This document shows positions 1-8,362 of a stretch of DNA of 64,000 nt, in pieces. The notes under the pieces are model-generated. The model had not been told where the DNA came from and made no database searches. It worked only from the letters and a program-made list of their open reading frames with translations. Source of the DNA: Neobacillus muris (GTDB lineage: Bacteria > Bacillota > Bacilli > Bacillales > Cytobacillaceae); the NCBI RefSeq assembly GCF_943193175.1, contig NZ_CALPDF010000002.1, forward strand, positions 1 to 64,000. Reading direction: 5' to 3'. The first letter of the stretch is position 1; each line of letters starts with the position of its first letter. A program made the translations under genes and the position numbers.

Positions 1-137
1 CCTGTTGATTGGAGTGGAGGGCACTCGACTCCTGCGGGAAGTAGAGGTCACTGGAGACCCCGCAGGCGCCAAAGCGCGCCGAGGAGGCTTCAGGAGCTCC
101 CCGCGGAAAGCGAGTGCCCGGAACGGAAATCAACAGG
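1..137 (+). repeat. Bacillaceae-type intergenic repeat, copy 1
   Basis: The stretch opens with CCTGTTGATT and closes with AATCAACAGG, so its ends are inverted repeats of each other, and the interior is much more GC-rich than its surroundings. A second copy lies in opposite orientation at 22107-22233; the two match at most positions by eye, including the shared CTCGACTCCTG and GACCCCGCAGGC blocks. An open frame crosses it but has no ribosome site and no protein-like composition. Similar end-inverted elements are common between genes in Bacillus-group genomes; they behave like non-autonomous mobile (MITE or REP-like) repeats. The copy may begin before the window edge. Confidence 0.75.
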
Positions 138-226
138 CCTATTTGCATGGACAATCAATAAATTTGGTATTTAGATTCTGTGATAATAAAAAATTGCCGA
201 GAAAAATACCCTTTCTCTACAATCTG

Positions 227-248
227 AGGAACTTAGGGTTCCTTTTTT
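227..248 (+). terminator. Intrinsic terminator upstream of cbpB
   Basis: AGGAAC (227-232) pairs with GTTCCT (238-243) across a 5-base loop and runs into a T tract. It would end transcription coming from the left edge of the window. Confidence 0.55.
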
Positions 249-337
249 GCTTTAATTGTCGTTATTTTTGATAACGGATTCCAAAAAACTGTGATAGAAT
301 AGGGGTGTAGAAAAACAAACATGAGGAGTTTTCTGTG

Positions 338-778
338 ATGATTAATCTTCCCAGCGGGGAATTTCTAGAGCGAAAAGTTAAGGATTTAATGATCTCATCG
401 GAAAGAGTTGCACATGTGCAAATTGGAAACAACTTGGAGCATGCACTTCTTGTTTTAACAAAAAGCGGTTATACGGCTATTCCCGTTTTGGATCCGCATT
501 ACAAACTGCACGGCCTTATCAGTACACCTATTATTATGGACTCTATTCTAGGTTTAGAAAGAATTGAATTCGAGCAGCTTGAAATGAAACGTGTGGAGGA
601 GGTTATGAAAACAGCCATTCCACGGGTGAAAATTTCCGAGTCATTCGACAGCTGCTTGGAGTTATTAATTAATCATCCATTTCTTTGTGTAGAAACGGAA
701 GATGATCTTTTTGCCGGAATTTTGCCAAGGAGTACCGTTTTAAATCATATCAATAAATTATTTAAATATACCAGTTGA
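338..778 (+). CDS. cbpB: CBS-domain c-di-AMP-binding protein CbpB (DarB/YkuL)
   Basis: A 146-residue cytosolic protein made of two CBS repeats, with the conserved stretch VAHVQIGNNLEHALLVL followed by GYTAIPVLDP (about residues 25-52). In B. subtilis the orthologue (YkuL, also called DarB or CbpB) binds cyclic di-AMP; in its free form it stimulates the (p)ppGpp synthetase Rel and pyruvate carboxylase, and pyruvate carboxylase is also encoded in this window at 49.7 kb. I prefer ATG 338 over GTG 335 because GAGGAG at 323-328 then sits nine bases away and the N-terminus (MINLPS) matches the family. The gene is followed by its own terminator and the next gene is a transporter not usually found here. 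Function is by family; identity is very likely. Confidence 0.9.
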   Translation: MINLPSGEFLERKVKDLMISSERVAHVQIGNNLEHALLVLTKSGYTAIPVLDPHYKLHGLISTPIIMDSILGLERIEFEQLEMKRVEEVMKTAIPRVKISESFDSCLELLINHPFLCVETEDDLFAGILPRSTVLNHINKLFKYTS

Positions 779-794
779 TCCGTAATTTTTCATT

Positions 795-821
795 AGCCTC
801 CGAATTGGAGGCTGTATTTTT
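795..821 (+). terminator. Terminator of cbpB
   Basis: AGCCTCC (795-801) and GGAGGCT (807-813) form a 7-bp stem followed by a T-rich tail. Confidence 0.75.
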
Positions 822-846
822 TCATATGGGCGGAGGTTAGGTTTAT

Positions 847-2358
847 ATGGAGAAAGCGGAGCAGAATTCATTTAAACAAAAATGGCGAAACAAACAAACC
901 AATCGTCCCTTTGTCTTGGTTTCAGTCATGCTGGCCATGTTTATGGGGGCAATTGAAGCAACTATCGTTTCAACTGCCATGCCAGCAATCGTTGCGGATT
1001 TAGGCGGATTTACACGATACAGCTGGGTTTTTTCTGCTTACTTGTTAATGAATTCTGTAACCGTATTAATTTATGGGAAATTATCTGATTTATTTGGAAG
1101 AAAGCCTATTTTAACTTTTGGAATCATCTTATTTTTATTTGGTTCCATCCTATGTGGCTTTGCCGAGACCATGAACTGGTTAATCTTCTATAGACTTATA
1201 CAAGGCTTTGGTGCTGGTGCTGTGGCACCAATAGCAACTACCATAGTGGGAGATATTTATACGACTGAAGAACGGGCAAAAATTCAAGGCTATCTTTCCA
1301 GCGTTTGGGGGATTTCTGCCATATTAGGCCCTGCGGCAGGGGGATTGCTTGTTCAATATGTCAGCTGGAAATATGTATTCTGGATAAATGTGCCGGTTGG
1401 TCTATTATCGTTAGTTGGCTTGTGGGGTTGCTTGCATGAAAATGTAAGTAAAAAGAAACATGAAATTGATTATTTTGGTGCATGTCTATTAATGATCGGC
1501 ATTTCTTCTCTCATGTTTGTTTTGGTAGAAGGTGGCAGCCGGTTTCCTTGGGGTTCTCTGCCAATTATGTTTTTAATATCGTTAGCTGTTATGGGATTTA
1601 TCGGATTGTATTTTCAAGAAAAACGCGCCAGTGAACCTGTCATGCCATTTTCCATATGGAAGGATAGATCAATCCTAGTCGCGAATATGACCTCGTTAAT
1701 GACCGGGATTTTATTAATTGGTATATCTAGTTTTTTGCCGGCATTTGTCCAGGGGGTAATGGGAAAGAACCCGATCGTTGCCGGATTTACCCTGACAACC
1801 ATGTCCATCGGCTGGCCGATAGCTTCCGCTCTATCGGGAAAAATGATGGCAGCCATTGGCTTTCGGAAAACCTCAGGAATTGGCGGGATTTTCTTAATTC
1901 TTGGCACCCTTGGTTTTGTTGGCATGTCCGCTTCTTCCGGTCCATTTTGGGCTGCTTTCGGTTCCTTCTTAGTAGGAATTGGGATGGGGTTAACTTCGAC
2001 TTCTTTTATCGTTTCGATTCAAAGTTCGGTCGGCTGGCAGCAGAGGGGAATCGCAACCGCTGCTAATATGTTTATGAGGAATCTGGGCAATACAATAGGT
2101 GCAGCTCTTTTAGGGGGAATCCTAAATAGCCGATTAAACCAATACCTTTTAGAAAAGGATAAAGGCCTGTCAGCAGATGATGCCAATATGCTCTTGAAAG
2201 CTGATCAGCGAAAAGAGCTTCAGGATTCTGTCCGAGCTATTTTGCAGGAGGGCTTAACGCTATCTTTACATACTGTCTTTTACGTGGTCTTTGCTTTTTC
2301 AGTTATTAGTTTTTTGCTCATCTTATTTTTACCGAAAAATAATCAGAGCACTGTTTGA
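847..2358 (+). CDS. MFS multidrug-type exporter, DHA2 (14-helix) family
   Basis: A 503-residue membrane protein of the EmrB/QacA drug:H+ antiporter type. Near the N-terminus it has the DHA2 motif EATIVSTAMPAI and, in the loop after helix 2, the MFS signature GKLSDLFGRKP; helix 5 carries the antiporter motif C region around GPAAGGLLVQ. Length and the long run of hydrophobic segments fit 14 helices. A GGAGG lies ahead of ATG 847. The stop codon lies inside the loop of the terminator at 2345-2378. It sits between cbpB and ccpC, which are usually close neighbours in related genomes, so it looks like an insertion into the conserved order. The substrate cannot be told; drug or metabolite efflux is the family role. 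Confidence 0.85.
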   Translation: MEKAEQNSFKQKWRNKQTNRPFVLVSVMLAMFMGAIEATIVSTAMPAIVADLGGFTRYSWVFSAYLLMNSVTVLIYGKLSDLFGRKPILTFGIILFLFGSILCGFAETMNWLIFYRLIQGFGAGAVAPIATTIVGDIYTTEERAKIQGYLSSVWGISAILGPAAGGLLVQYVSWKYVFWINVPVGLLSLVGLWGCLHENVSKKKHEIDYFGACLLMIGISSLMFVLVEGGSRFPWGSLPIMFLISLAVMGFIGLYFQEKRASEPVMPFSIWKDRSILVANMTSLMTGILLIGISSFLPAFVQGVMGKNPIVAGFTLTTMSIGWPIASALSGKMMAAIGFRKTSGIGGIFLILGTLGFVGMSASSGPFWAAFGSFLVGIGMGLTSTSFIVSIQSSVGWQQRGIATAANMFMRNLGNTIGAALLGGILNSRLNQYLLEKDKGLSADDANMLLKADQRKELQDSVRAILQEGLTLSLHTVFYVVFAFSVISFLLILFLPKNNQSTV

Positions 2359-2378
2359 TTTCTGCAGTGCTCTTTTTA
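2345..2378 (+). terminator. Terminator overlapping the 3' end of the MFS gene
   Basis: AGAGCACTG (2345-2353) pairs with CAGTGCTCT (2365-2373), then TTTT. The MFS stop codon at 2356-2358 lies in the loop. Confidence 0.8.
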
Positions 2379-2390
2379 AGGAGTGTTTCC

Positions 2391-3269
2391 ATGTCCTCAT
2401 TGTCTGAATTTCAGCTATTGTCAGTATTGGCTCAAGAAATGAATATGCGCAAGGCATCGGAGCGGTTGTTTGTATCGCAGCCGGCACTATCGCAGCGCCT
2501 GCAGACAATAGAAAAAGATTGGGGGACGAAATTATTTATTCGTTCACAAAAAGGCCTGTCATTGACTCCTGCTGGGGAGCTTGTGATCCATTTTGTTAAT
2601 GAAGTTTTAGCTAAACAGGAAAAGGTAAGGGAATCTATTTTTTCTATGCAGGATGGAATTTCTGGAACACTTAAAATTGCAGTGGCGTCTATTGTTGGGC
2701 AAAACTGGCTTCCTCAGGTGTTAAAACAATTTATTGACAAGTATCCACAAGTCAAAATTTCTCTCGTTACCGGCTGGAGCAGTGAAATCCTAAATAGTTT
2801 ATATGATGATCAAGTCCATATTGGAATCATCCGCGGTACACCGGACTGGAAAGGGGTAAAAATCCACCTTTTCAGCGATCCGCTATTTTTAGTCGACAGA
2901 GAAATTACAAGCCCTGAACAGGTTCTAAAAACAGATCGCCCGTTTATCCAGTTTAAAAGCGACTCTAACTATTATCAGGAAATCCAAGATTGGTGGATGA
3001 GAAATTTTAAAACCTCACCAAAGAGAACGGTCGTGGTGGATCAAATTGAAACTTGCAAACAAATGGCGTTTAATGGTATTGGCTACGCAATTTTGCCTCA
3101 GGTAACCTTGAAAAAGGCAGGTCCTGAAATATATAAAATTCCCCTTGTGAATCAGAACAACGAACCACTAAAAAGGGATACTTGGCTGCTTGGATATGAA
3201 TCAGCGTTTCAATTGAAGCAGGTTCAAGCGTTCGTAGAGCTAATCAAAGAATATATATCTAAATCTTAG
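2391..3269 (+). CDS. ccpC: LysR-family regulator CcpC of the citrate cycle
   Basis: A 292-residue LysR-type transcription factor. The winged helix-turn-helix is at the N-terminus with the diagnostic LFVSQPALSQRLQTIEK, followed by a two-lobed effector domain. The C-terminal half carries DQIETCKQMAFNGIGYAILP, close to B. subtilis CcpC, which represses citB and citZ and responds to citrate. Genomic position downstream of cbpB and upstream of dapH also matches. Earlier in-frame TTG codons exist but ATG 2391 follows TAAGGAGTG at a normal distance and gives the family N-terminus. The start lies only 13 bases past the terminator of the preceding exporter, so its promoter is probably within or just after the exporter gene. 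Role is inferred from orthology. Confidence 0.88.
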   Translation: MSSLSEFQLLSVLAQEMNMRKASERLFVSQPALSQRLQTIEKDWGTKLFIRSQKGLSLTPAGELVIHFVNEVLAKQEKVRESIFSMQDGISGTLKIAVASIVGQNWLPQVLKQFIDKYPQVKISLVTGWSSEILNSLYDDQVHIGIIRGTPDWKGVKIHLFSDPLFLVDREITSPEQVLKTDRPFIQFKSDSNYYQEIQDWWMRNFKTSPKRTVVVDQIETCKQMAFNGIGYAILPQVTLKKAGPEIYKIPLVNQNNEPLKRDTWLLGYESAFQLKQVQAFVELIKEYISKS

Positions 3270-3289
3270 CTCATTATGGAGTTTTATTC

Positions 3290-3318
3290 TTGTTTTCACC
3301 GCTTTTGTTTGCTAAAGT
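3290..3318 (+). promoter_or_regulatory. Candidate SigA promoter of dapH
   Basis: TTGTTT (3290-3295) and TAAAGT (3313-3318) are separated by 17 bases and lie 31 bases before the dapH start. Confidence 0.5.
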
Positions 3319-3348
3319 ATTTTTAGTACAAGTATAGGGGGTACATAC

Positions 3349-4056
3349 ATGAAAATGATGGATGCAAATGAAATCATCTCTTTTATTCAAAATAGCAAGA
3401 AATCTACTCCAGTAAAGGTTTATCTAAAAGGTGAACTAGAGGGGCTGGATTTTGGAAGTGCTAAAACATTTATCAATGGAAATACCGGGATTGTTTTTGG
3501 CGAGTGGGCTGAGATTAGTGAAGTACTTGAAGCAAACAAAGCGAAAATTGCTGATTTTGTGGTGGAAAATGACCGCCGTAACTCAGCAATCCCATTATTA
3601 GATAGCAAGAATATCAATGCAAGGATTGAGCCGGGCGTAATTATTCGGGACCAGGTGGAAATCGGTGATAATGCTGTCATTATGATGGGGGCAGTCATTA
3701 ATATTGGTGCTGTCATTGGCGAGAAAACGATGATTGATATGGGTGTCGTTCTTGGCGGAAGAGCTACCGTCGGGAAAAACTGCCATATTGGAGCCGGAAC
3801 CGTGCTGGCTGGTGTCATCGAACCGCCATCCGCAAAGCCGGTTGTGATTGAAGACAATGTTTTAATTGGCGCTAATGCAGTTGTGCTCGAAGGGGTTACA
3901 GTTGGAGAAGGTTCCGTTGTTGCCGCCGGAGCAGTTGTAACGAAGGATGTCCCTCCATATACAGTAGTGGCAGGTACCCCGGCTAAGAAAATCAAAGATA
4001 TTGATGAAAAAACAAAATCTAAAACTGAAATTATGCAAGAGCTAAGACAGCTATAA
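3349..4056 (+). CDS. dapH: Tetrahydrodipicolinate N-acetyltransferase
   Basis: A 235-residue enzyme that transfers acetyl from acetyl-CoA to tetrahydrodipicolinate, the first committed step of the acetylase branch of the diaminopimelate/lysine pathway used by Bacillus. The N-terminal domain (to about residue 85) precedes a left-handed beta-helix of hexapeptide repeats (about 88-215), seen as successive I/V-G-x-x-x-x units such as [19 protein letters not shown]. The start [14 protein letters not shown] is that of the orthologue YkuQ, and GGGGG precedes it. It is followed 71 bases later by dapL, with a terminator hairpin between them. The long reading frame on the opposite strand is a shadow of the hexapeptide repeats. 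Confidence 0.95.
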   Translation: MKMMDANEIISFIQNSKKSTPVKVYLKGELEGLDFGSAKTFINGNTGIVFGEWAEISEVLEANKAKIADFVVENDRRNSAIPLLDSKNINARIEPGVIIRDQVEIGDNAVIMMGAVINIGAVIGEKTMIDMGVVLGGRATVGKNCHIGAGTVLAGVIEPPSAKPVVIEDNVLIGANAVVLEGVTVGEGSVVAAGAVVTKDVPPYTVVAGTPAKKIKDIDEKTKSKTEIMQELRQL

Positions 4057-4080
4057 AAATTGGATATTAGTAACAAGGAA

Positions 4081-4105
4081 AGCGTGGATGATTCCACGCT
4101 TCTTT
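4081..4105 (+). terminator. Hairpin terminator between dapH and dapL
   Basis: AGCGTGGA (4081-4088) pairs with TCCACGCT (4093-4100) and is followed by TCTTTT. It lies between two genes of one pathway, so it probably acts as a partial terminator that lowers dapL transcription. Confidence 0.65.
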
Positions 4106-4127
4106 TACAAAAGGGGAGTTTTGATCA

Positions 4128-5252
4128 ATGGATGATTTTATTAAAATCCGCCGTGACTTGCATCAAATTCCAGAACTCGGATTTCAGGAATTTAAAACAC
4201 AGGCCTATTTATTAGATTATCTGCAATCTTTACCGCAAGACTATATCTCGATTAAAATTTGGAAGACTGGACTGTTGGTTAAGATCCATGGGACAAATCC
4301 CGCAAAAACAATTGGGTACAGAACGGACATTGACGGCCTGCCGATCGAAGAGGAAACAGGATTAGCTTTTTCTTCAACTCACAATTTGCGAATGCATGCA
4401 TGCGGGCATGATTTTCATATGACGATAGCCCTTGGAGTATTGACACATTTTATTCAGAATCGTATTTGTGATGATCTTTTATTCATTTTTCAGCCTGCTG
4501 AGGAAGGACCGGGCGGTGCCGAACCAATGCTCCAATCACCCGAAATGCGGGAATGGATGCCGGATATGATTTTCGCTCTGCATATTGCGCCGGAATATCC
4601 TGTTGGAACGGTTGCGATAAAAGAGGGTTTATTATTTGCTAATACGTCAGAATTGTTTATTGATTTAAAAGGAAAGGGCGGACATGCTGCCTATCCGCAT
4701 CAAACGAATGATATGGTGGTTGCCGCATGTGCACTTGTCAGCCAGCTGCAAACCGTCATTTCTAGAAATATTGATCCGTTAGACAGTGCTGTTATAACAA
4801 TCGGCAAAATTACGGGCGGGACTGTCCAAAATATAATTGCGGAAACTGCCCGGCTGGAAGGGACGATCCGCACTTTATCCCCGGAAGCAATGAAAAAAGT
4901 AAAGCATCGAATTGAAGCACTTGTAAAAGGTATTGAGCTTGGCTTCGAATGTGAAGCAGCGATTGATTATGGATCAATGTATTATCAGGTTTATAATAAT
5001 GAGGAACTCACAAGAGAGTTTATGGAATTTGTGGGGGATGAGACGGATATCCAGTTAAATGTATGTAAAGCTGCGATGACAGGAGAAGATTTTGGTTACA
5101 TGCTTAAAGAAATACCAGGATTTTTGTATTGGCTGGGTGTTGATTCCCCATTTGGATTGCACCATGCCAAGCTTAATCCAAAAGAAGAGGCTATTGACAT
5201 TGCTATTAGAATTATGACCAAGTTTATTGCCAAAAAAGGAATGCAAGTTTAA
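4128..5252 (+). CDS. dapL: N-acetyl-L,L-diaminopimelate deacetylase
   Basis: A 374-residue M20-family metallopeptidase-like amidohydrolase (YkuR type) that removes the acetyl group from N-acetyl-diaminopimelate, two steps after DapH. The metal-binding motif [10 protein letters not shown] lies near residue 90, the second-shell glutamates are in QPAEEGPGG near 123, and the dimerisation domain occupies roughly residues 170-290. AAAGGGG precedes ATG 4128. Genome context (directly after dapH) supports this substrate over the many other M20 amidohydrolases. In B. subtilis the gene is also annotated ykuR. Confidence 0.93.
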   Translation: MDDFIKIRRDLHQIPELGFQEFKTQAYLLDYLQSLPQDYISIKIWKTGLLVKIHGTNPAKTIGYRTDIDGLPIEEETGLAFSSTHNLRMHACGHDFHMTIALGVLTHFIQNRICDDLLFIFQPAEEGPGGAEPMLQSPEMREWMPDMIFALHIAPEYPVGTVAIKEGLLFANTSELFIDLKGKGGHAAYPHQTNDMVVAACALVSQLQTVISRNIDPLDSAVITIGKITGGTVQNIIAETARLEGTIRTLSPEAMKKVKHRIEALVKGIELGFECEAAIDYGSMYYQVYNNEELTREFMEFVGDETDIQLNVCKAAMTGEDFGYMLKEIPGFLYWLGVDSPFGLHHAKLNPKEEAIDIAIRIMTKFIAKKGMQV

Positions 5253-5265
5253 ATTAGAGTTTGAG

Positions 5266-5297
5266 ACTGCCCGTGAAAATGCCGGGCAGTTTTTTTA
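5266..5297 (+). terminator. Terminator of dapL
   Basis: ACTGCCCG (5266-5273) pairs with CGGGCAGT (5283-5290) followed by seven or more T. Confidence 0.85.
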
Positions 5298-5383
5298 TGC
5301 CTGATGAGGAAACTATATAAAATATTTGAATAGTGTTACAATGAATCCTGGAGGAAATGACAGATTGCTTGGGGGAGTTATTG

Positions 5384-6043
5384 GTGAAGAAAAGTTTTGC
5401 TGTAATTGGTCTAGGGAGGTTTGGAGGGAGCATTTGCAGGACTTTAGCAGATGAAGGAATGGAAGTTCTGGCGATTGACAGTAATGAAGAACGTGTGAAT
5501 GAATTTGCCATGATTGCTTCTCACGCAGCGGTTGGCGATTCCACTGATGAAGCTGTCCTAAAAAGTTTAGGAATCCGCAATTTTGACCATGTAATTGTGG
5601 CAATCGGCGATGACATCCAATCTAGTATATTAACTACTTTGATACTAAAAGAATTGGGAGTGGGCTATATTACGGCGAAAGCGCAAAATGATTATCATGA
5701 AAAGGTGCTGATGAAAATTGGTGCTGATTATGTTGTTCACCCAGAACGTGATATGGGAAAAAGGATCGCTCACAACATGACATCCAGCAATGTAGTAGAT
5801 TATTTGGAACTGTCAGATGAACATAGTATCGTTGAAATTGTAGCTAATCGCAAGCTTGGCGGACATACCATCATGGATATGGATATCCGCAAGAAGTATG
5901 GACTTAATATTGTGGCGATAAAAAGGGGAGATGATATTATTGTGTCACCTCTTGCATCGGAAATGATCCAGATAAATGATGTGCTGATTGTCATTGGAAA
6001 TGACGCAGACATCGACCGTTTTGAGAAAAAAGTGATGGAATAA
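5384..6043 (+). CDS. ktrC: Ktr potassium channel gating subunit KtrC
   Basis: A 219-residue cytosolic RCK protein that forms an octameric ring on the membrane subunit KtrD and gates K+ uptake in response to ATP/ADP and c-di-AMP. The N-terminal Rossmann fold begins with FAVIGLGRFGGSIC and the C-terminal RCK_C domain starts near residue 135. No ktrD lies nearby, as in B. subtilis. I chose GTG 5384 because GGGGGAG at 5371-5377 is six bases upstream and the product then starts MKKSFAVIG like KtrC; the in-frame ATG at 5357 abuts its purine run and adds an unrelated leader. It converges on rnjA. Confidence 0.9.
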   Translation: MKKSFAVIGLGRFGGSICRTLADEGMEVLAIDSNEERVNEFAMIASHAAVGDSTDEAVLKSLGIRNFDHVIVAIGDDIQSSILTTLILKELGVGYITAKAQNDYHEKVLMKIGADYVVHPERDMGKRIAHNMTSSNVVDYLELSDEHSIVEIVANRKLGGHTIMDMDIRKKYGLNIVAIKRGDDIIVSPLASEMIQINDVLIVIGNDADIDRFEKKVME

Positions 6044-6054
6044 GAGGAAAGAAG

Positions 6055-6092
6055 ACACTAGGCGCTATGGCGCTGGAGCTGGACAATAAAAG
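6055..6092. repeat. Remnant of an interspersed Bacillus repeat
   Basis: The segment GGCGCTATGGCGCTGGAGC, followed by AAAGGCGGAAGCGCC, resembles the two ends of a repeat common between Bacillus genes whose ends read TTGTCTAGCTCCAGCGCC and AAGCGGAAGCGCC. Here the middle is missing. A related fragment is at 26677-26703. Recognition is from memory of the family and is only moderately sure. Confidence 0.4.
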
Positions 6093-6096
6093 AAAG

Positions 6097-6130
6097 GCGG
6101 AAGCGCCCTTGGGCAGCTTCCGCTTATTTT
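6097..6130. terminator. Shared terminator of ktrC and rnjA
   Basis: GCGGAAGC (6097-6104) pairs with GCTTCCGC (6116-6123); T-rich tails occur on both strands, so it can serve both convergent genes. Confidence 0.7.
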
Positions 6131-7797
6131 TAGACTTCCATGATGATTGGCAAAATCATTGGACGGCGTTTCGTTTTTTCATAAAGGAATGGGGCCAATG
6201 TGTCAGTGATTTCATTTTTAATCTCTGACCATTGGCTGGTTTTTCTCTCCATAATTTTATTTAAATGTTTTGTAATGAGAGCTTGGGCATCATTAATCAA
6301 ATCGCCAGATTCGCGCATATAAACGAATCCTCTTGATATAATGTCAGGACCGGAGGCGATTTTAAATTCCTTCATGTTGATGCTGACTACGACCACTACT
6401 AAACCTTCTTCAGAAAGAATTCTGCGGTCCCTAAGGACGATATTGCCAATATCGCCAACACCGCTGCCATCAATATAAACAGAACCGGATGGAATTTTCC
6501 CTGCTACTTGGGCTGTGTTTTCAGAGAGTGCCAATACCTCGCCATTATCCATGATAAAGACATTTTCTTCCATGACACCACAATCAACAGCTAGTTTCTT
6601 ATGCATGATTTGCATACGATATTCGCCATGTATCGGCATAAAAAACTTTGGCTTCATTAACCGAAGCATTAATTTTTGTTCTTCCTGACCGCCGTGCCCA
6701 GAGGTATGGATGTTGCTCAACTTTCCATGAATAACCTCAGCGCCTGCCCTGAACAGCATGTTAATCGTTCTGCTGACACTAATAGTATTGCCTGGAACAG
6801 GTGAGGAAGAAAAGACGACGGTATCCCCAGGAATGATTTGAATCTGCCGATGTGTTCCGTTGGCGATTCTTGATAATGCTGCCATTGGTTCACCTTGGCT
6901 TCCTGTACATAGGATGGTTACTTTATCTACCGGCAAACGATTTATTTGTGCTGCATCGACAAATGTGTCTTTAGGAGCCCTAATATACCCTAAGTCTAAA
7001 CCAATATTAATAGCTGCCTCCATACTGCGGCCAAAAACAGCAATCTTACGTCCATTAGCCACTGCTGCCTCTGTTACTTGCTGGAGGCGGTGGATATTCG
7101 ATGCGAAAGTGGCAAAAATAAGCCGTCCGTCCACTTTGCGGAAAATGTCCTGGATACTTTCACCCACTCGCCGCTCCGACATAGTGAAATCAGGAATTTC
7201 ACTATTGGTACTGTCAGACAGCAGGCAAAGCACGCCTTCTTTGCCGATTTCAGCCATTTTGGTTAAATTAGCTGGTTCGCCAACTGGAGTAAAATCGAAT
7301 TTAAAGTCTCCGGTATGAACAACTTGACCTGGCGGCGTTTTAACCACTATGCCATAGGAATCAGGAATGCTGTGGGTGGTACGGAAAAAGGAAACAGAGG
7401 TCTTGCGAAATTTAATAACATCCTCTTCTTTTATTTCAATTAGCTTGGCACTCCGGAGTAATCCATGTTCCTCCAATTTATTCTTAATCAGCCCCAGTGC
7501 CAGTTTACCGCCGTAAATCGGAATATTGACTTCACGGAGTAAATAGGGAATTCCGCCAATATGGTCTTCGTGACCATGAGTGACAAATAAACCTTTAATT
7601 TTTTCTTCGTTTTTTATAAGGTAGGTGTAATCAGGTATCACATAATCGATACCCAAAAGCTCATCCTCAGGAAATTTAATCCCAGCATCAATTAGGATAA
7701 TTTCATCCTGAAATTGAACCCCATAGGTGTTTTTGCCGATTTCCCCAAGGCCTCCCAGGGCAAAAACAGCAGTCTGATCGTTCTTAACAAATTTCAT
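6130..7797 (-). CDS. rnjA: Ribonuclease J1
   Basis: A 555-residue metallo-beta-lactamase/beta-CASP ribonuclease with both 5'-exonuclease and endonuclease activity, central to mRNA decay and rRNA maturation in Firmicutes. The zinc motif [10 protein letters not shown] is at residues 73-82, the beta-CASP domain spans about 210-350, and [11 protein letters not shown] near 366 supplies further conserved histidines. The C-terminal dimerisation region is present and the length matches B. subtilis RNase J1 (YkqC). It lies six bases behind rpoY, in a two-gene unit read from the promoter near 8050. RNase J2 is not in this window. Confidence 0.97.
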   Translation of the reverse strand: MKFVKNDQTAVFALGGLGEIGKNTYGVQFQDEIILIDAGIKFPEDELLGIDYVIPDYTYLIKNEEKIKGLFVTHGHEDHIGGIPYLLREVNIPIYGGKLALGLIKNKLEEHGLLRSAKLIEIKEEDVIKFRKTSVSFFRTTHSIPDSYGIVVKTPPGQVVHTGDFKFDFTPVGEPANLTKMAEIGKEGVLCLLSDSTNSEIPDFTMSERRVGESIQDIFRKVDGRLIFATFASNIHRLQQVTEAAVANGRKIAVFGRSMEAAINIGLDLGYIRAPKDTFVDAAQINRLPVDKVTILCTGSQGEPMAALSRIANGTHRQIQIIPGDTVVFSSSPVPGNTISVSRTINMLFRAGAEVIHGKLSNIHTSGHGGQEEQKLMLRLMKPKFFMPIHGEYRMQIMHKKLAVDCGVMEENVFIMDNGEVLALSENTAQVAGKIPSGSVYIDGSGVGDIGNIVLRDRRILSEEGLVVVVVSINMKEFKIASGPDIISRGFVYMRESGDLINDAQALITKHLNKIMERKTSQWSEIKNEITDTLAPFLYEKTKRRPMILPIIMEV

Positions 7798-7803
7798 AAA
7801 TTA

Positions 7804-8013
7804 TCATATCTCCAATACTTTATAATCTTTACTTTGTTGTTCATATTCCAAATGTGCTCCTTTAACCTCTTGAACATATTCAACGTTCACACCCAGTTTG
7901 CCAATTTTAGAAAGGACGTCTCTCACTGATTCGCCATTGACAAAGAGAGTTTTTGTTTTTTCCCGGACAGGAACTTCCGTAACGTTCTCTTGATAAAATA
8001 CTTTAAAAATCAT
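7804..8013 (-). CDS. rpoY: RNA polymerase epsilon subunit
   Basis: A 69-residue protein of the YkzG/RpoY family that associates with RNA polymerase in Firmicutes. The start MIFKVFYQENVTEVPVREKT and the motif KIGKLGVNVEYVQEVKG are characteristic. AAGGAGCG lies ahead of the ATG. It is immediately upstream of rnjA, the usual arrangement, so the two are almost certainly co-transcribed and link transcription machinery with mRNA turnover. The promoter candidate and an upstream dyad are listed separately. Confidence 0.95.
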   Translation of the reverse strand: MIFKVFYQENVTEVPVREKTKTLFVNGESVRDVLSKIGKLGVNVEYVQEVKGAHLEYEQQSKDYKVLEI

Positions 8014-8049
8014 GGTAACTTCGCTCCTTAATTAATCATAACTTTTTCT

Positions 8050-8105
8050 ATTATATAAAACATTTTCATCTTTTTCATTTATTTTCTTTGGAAACCATTG
8101 GTTTG
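8050..8105 (-). promoter_or_regulatory. rpoY-rnjA promoter region with AAACC-N3-GGTTT dyad
   Basis: On the minus strand a TATAAT (plus coordinates 8050-8055) lies 36 bases before the rpoY start. An inverted repeat AAACC-N3-GGTTT occupies 8093-8105, 37 bases further upstream. The same dyad at nearly the same distance from a TATAAT is found ahead of the small peptide gene (8363-8417). No convincing -35 hexamer is visible, which would fit an activated promoter. Confidence 0.5.
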
Positions 8106-8158
8106 GTTATGAAAAGTATGTAAAAAGTGAGCTATTTTTTCAATTTACAATAATGAAG

Positions 8159-8183
8159 GAGCCCTTCGCAAGTAGAAGGGCTC
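8159..8183 (-). terminator. Hairpin after the small peptide gene
   Basis: A perfect 9-bp stem (GAGCCCTTC at 8159-8167 with GAAGGGCTC at 8175-8183) begins five bases past the stop codon of the 23-residue reading frame on the minus strand. The tail is only moderately T-rich. Confidence 0.6.
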
Positions 8184-8187
8184 AAAA

Positions 8188-8259
8188 TTAAGCAATTGAT
8201 TTTTTTCTAAGTAAATCTTTCCACTGTTTTAAGAGCTTTTTCCTAAGCTTCTTTAACAT
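8188..8259 (-). CDS. Predicted 23-residue cationic amphipathic peptide
   Basis: A reading frame of 23 codons starting MLKKLRKKLLKQWK and ending LLRKKSIA. Ten of 23 residues are Lys or Arg with a single Asp. Leu2, Leu5, Leu9, Trp13, Leu16 and Leu17 fall on one face of an alpha helix, so it should be a strongly amphipathic, membrane- or nucleic-acid-binding helix. Translation is supported by an unusually complete Shine-Dalgarno sequence (AAGGAG followed by TGATC after one base, 8265-8275), ten bases from the ATG. It has its own TATAAT upstream (8363-8368) and a hairpin just after the stop, so it forms a free-standing unit between def and rpoY. No signal peptide. I do not recognise a family; antimicrobial, phenol-soluble-modulin-like or regulatory roles are all possible. 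Confidence 0.6.
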   Translation of the reverse strand: MLKKLRKKLLKQWKDLLRKKSIA

Positions 8260-8264
8260 AGTGG

Positions 8265-8275
8265 ATCATCTCCTT
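8265..8275 (-). promoter_or_regulatory. Extended ribosome binding site of the small peptide gene
   Basis: On the minus strand the bases read AAGGAGATGAT and continue CC; apart from one base this matches the complement of the 16S rRNA 3' end (AAGGAGGTGATCC), far more than most genes in the window. Confidence 0.6.
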
Positions 8276-8362
8276 ACTTATTATTTTAATCAATCCTTGT
8301 CCAATGTAAAGCAACCAAAGGCAGATTCTAAAAAAATATTTTTTAATCTGTTTTTTACTAAT

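Noticed and set aside
5-271. 88-codon open frame at the left end
   Set aside because: It runs across the intergenic repeat, has no ribosome site and no protein-like composition.
3420-4097. 225-codon frame antisense to dapH
   Set aside because: It is a by-product of the hexapeptide-repeat codons of dapH; repetitive Ile/Thr/Pro composition, no ribosome site.
6860-7318. 152-codon frame antisense to rnjA
   Set aside because: A shadow of the highly conserved RNase J1 coding sequence.
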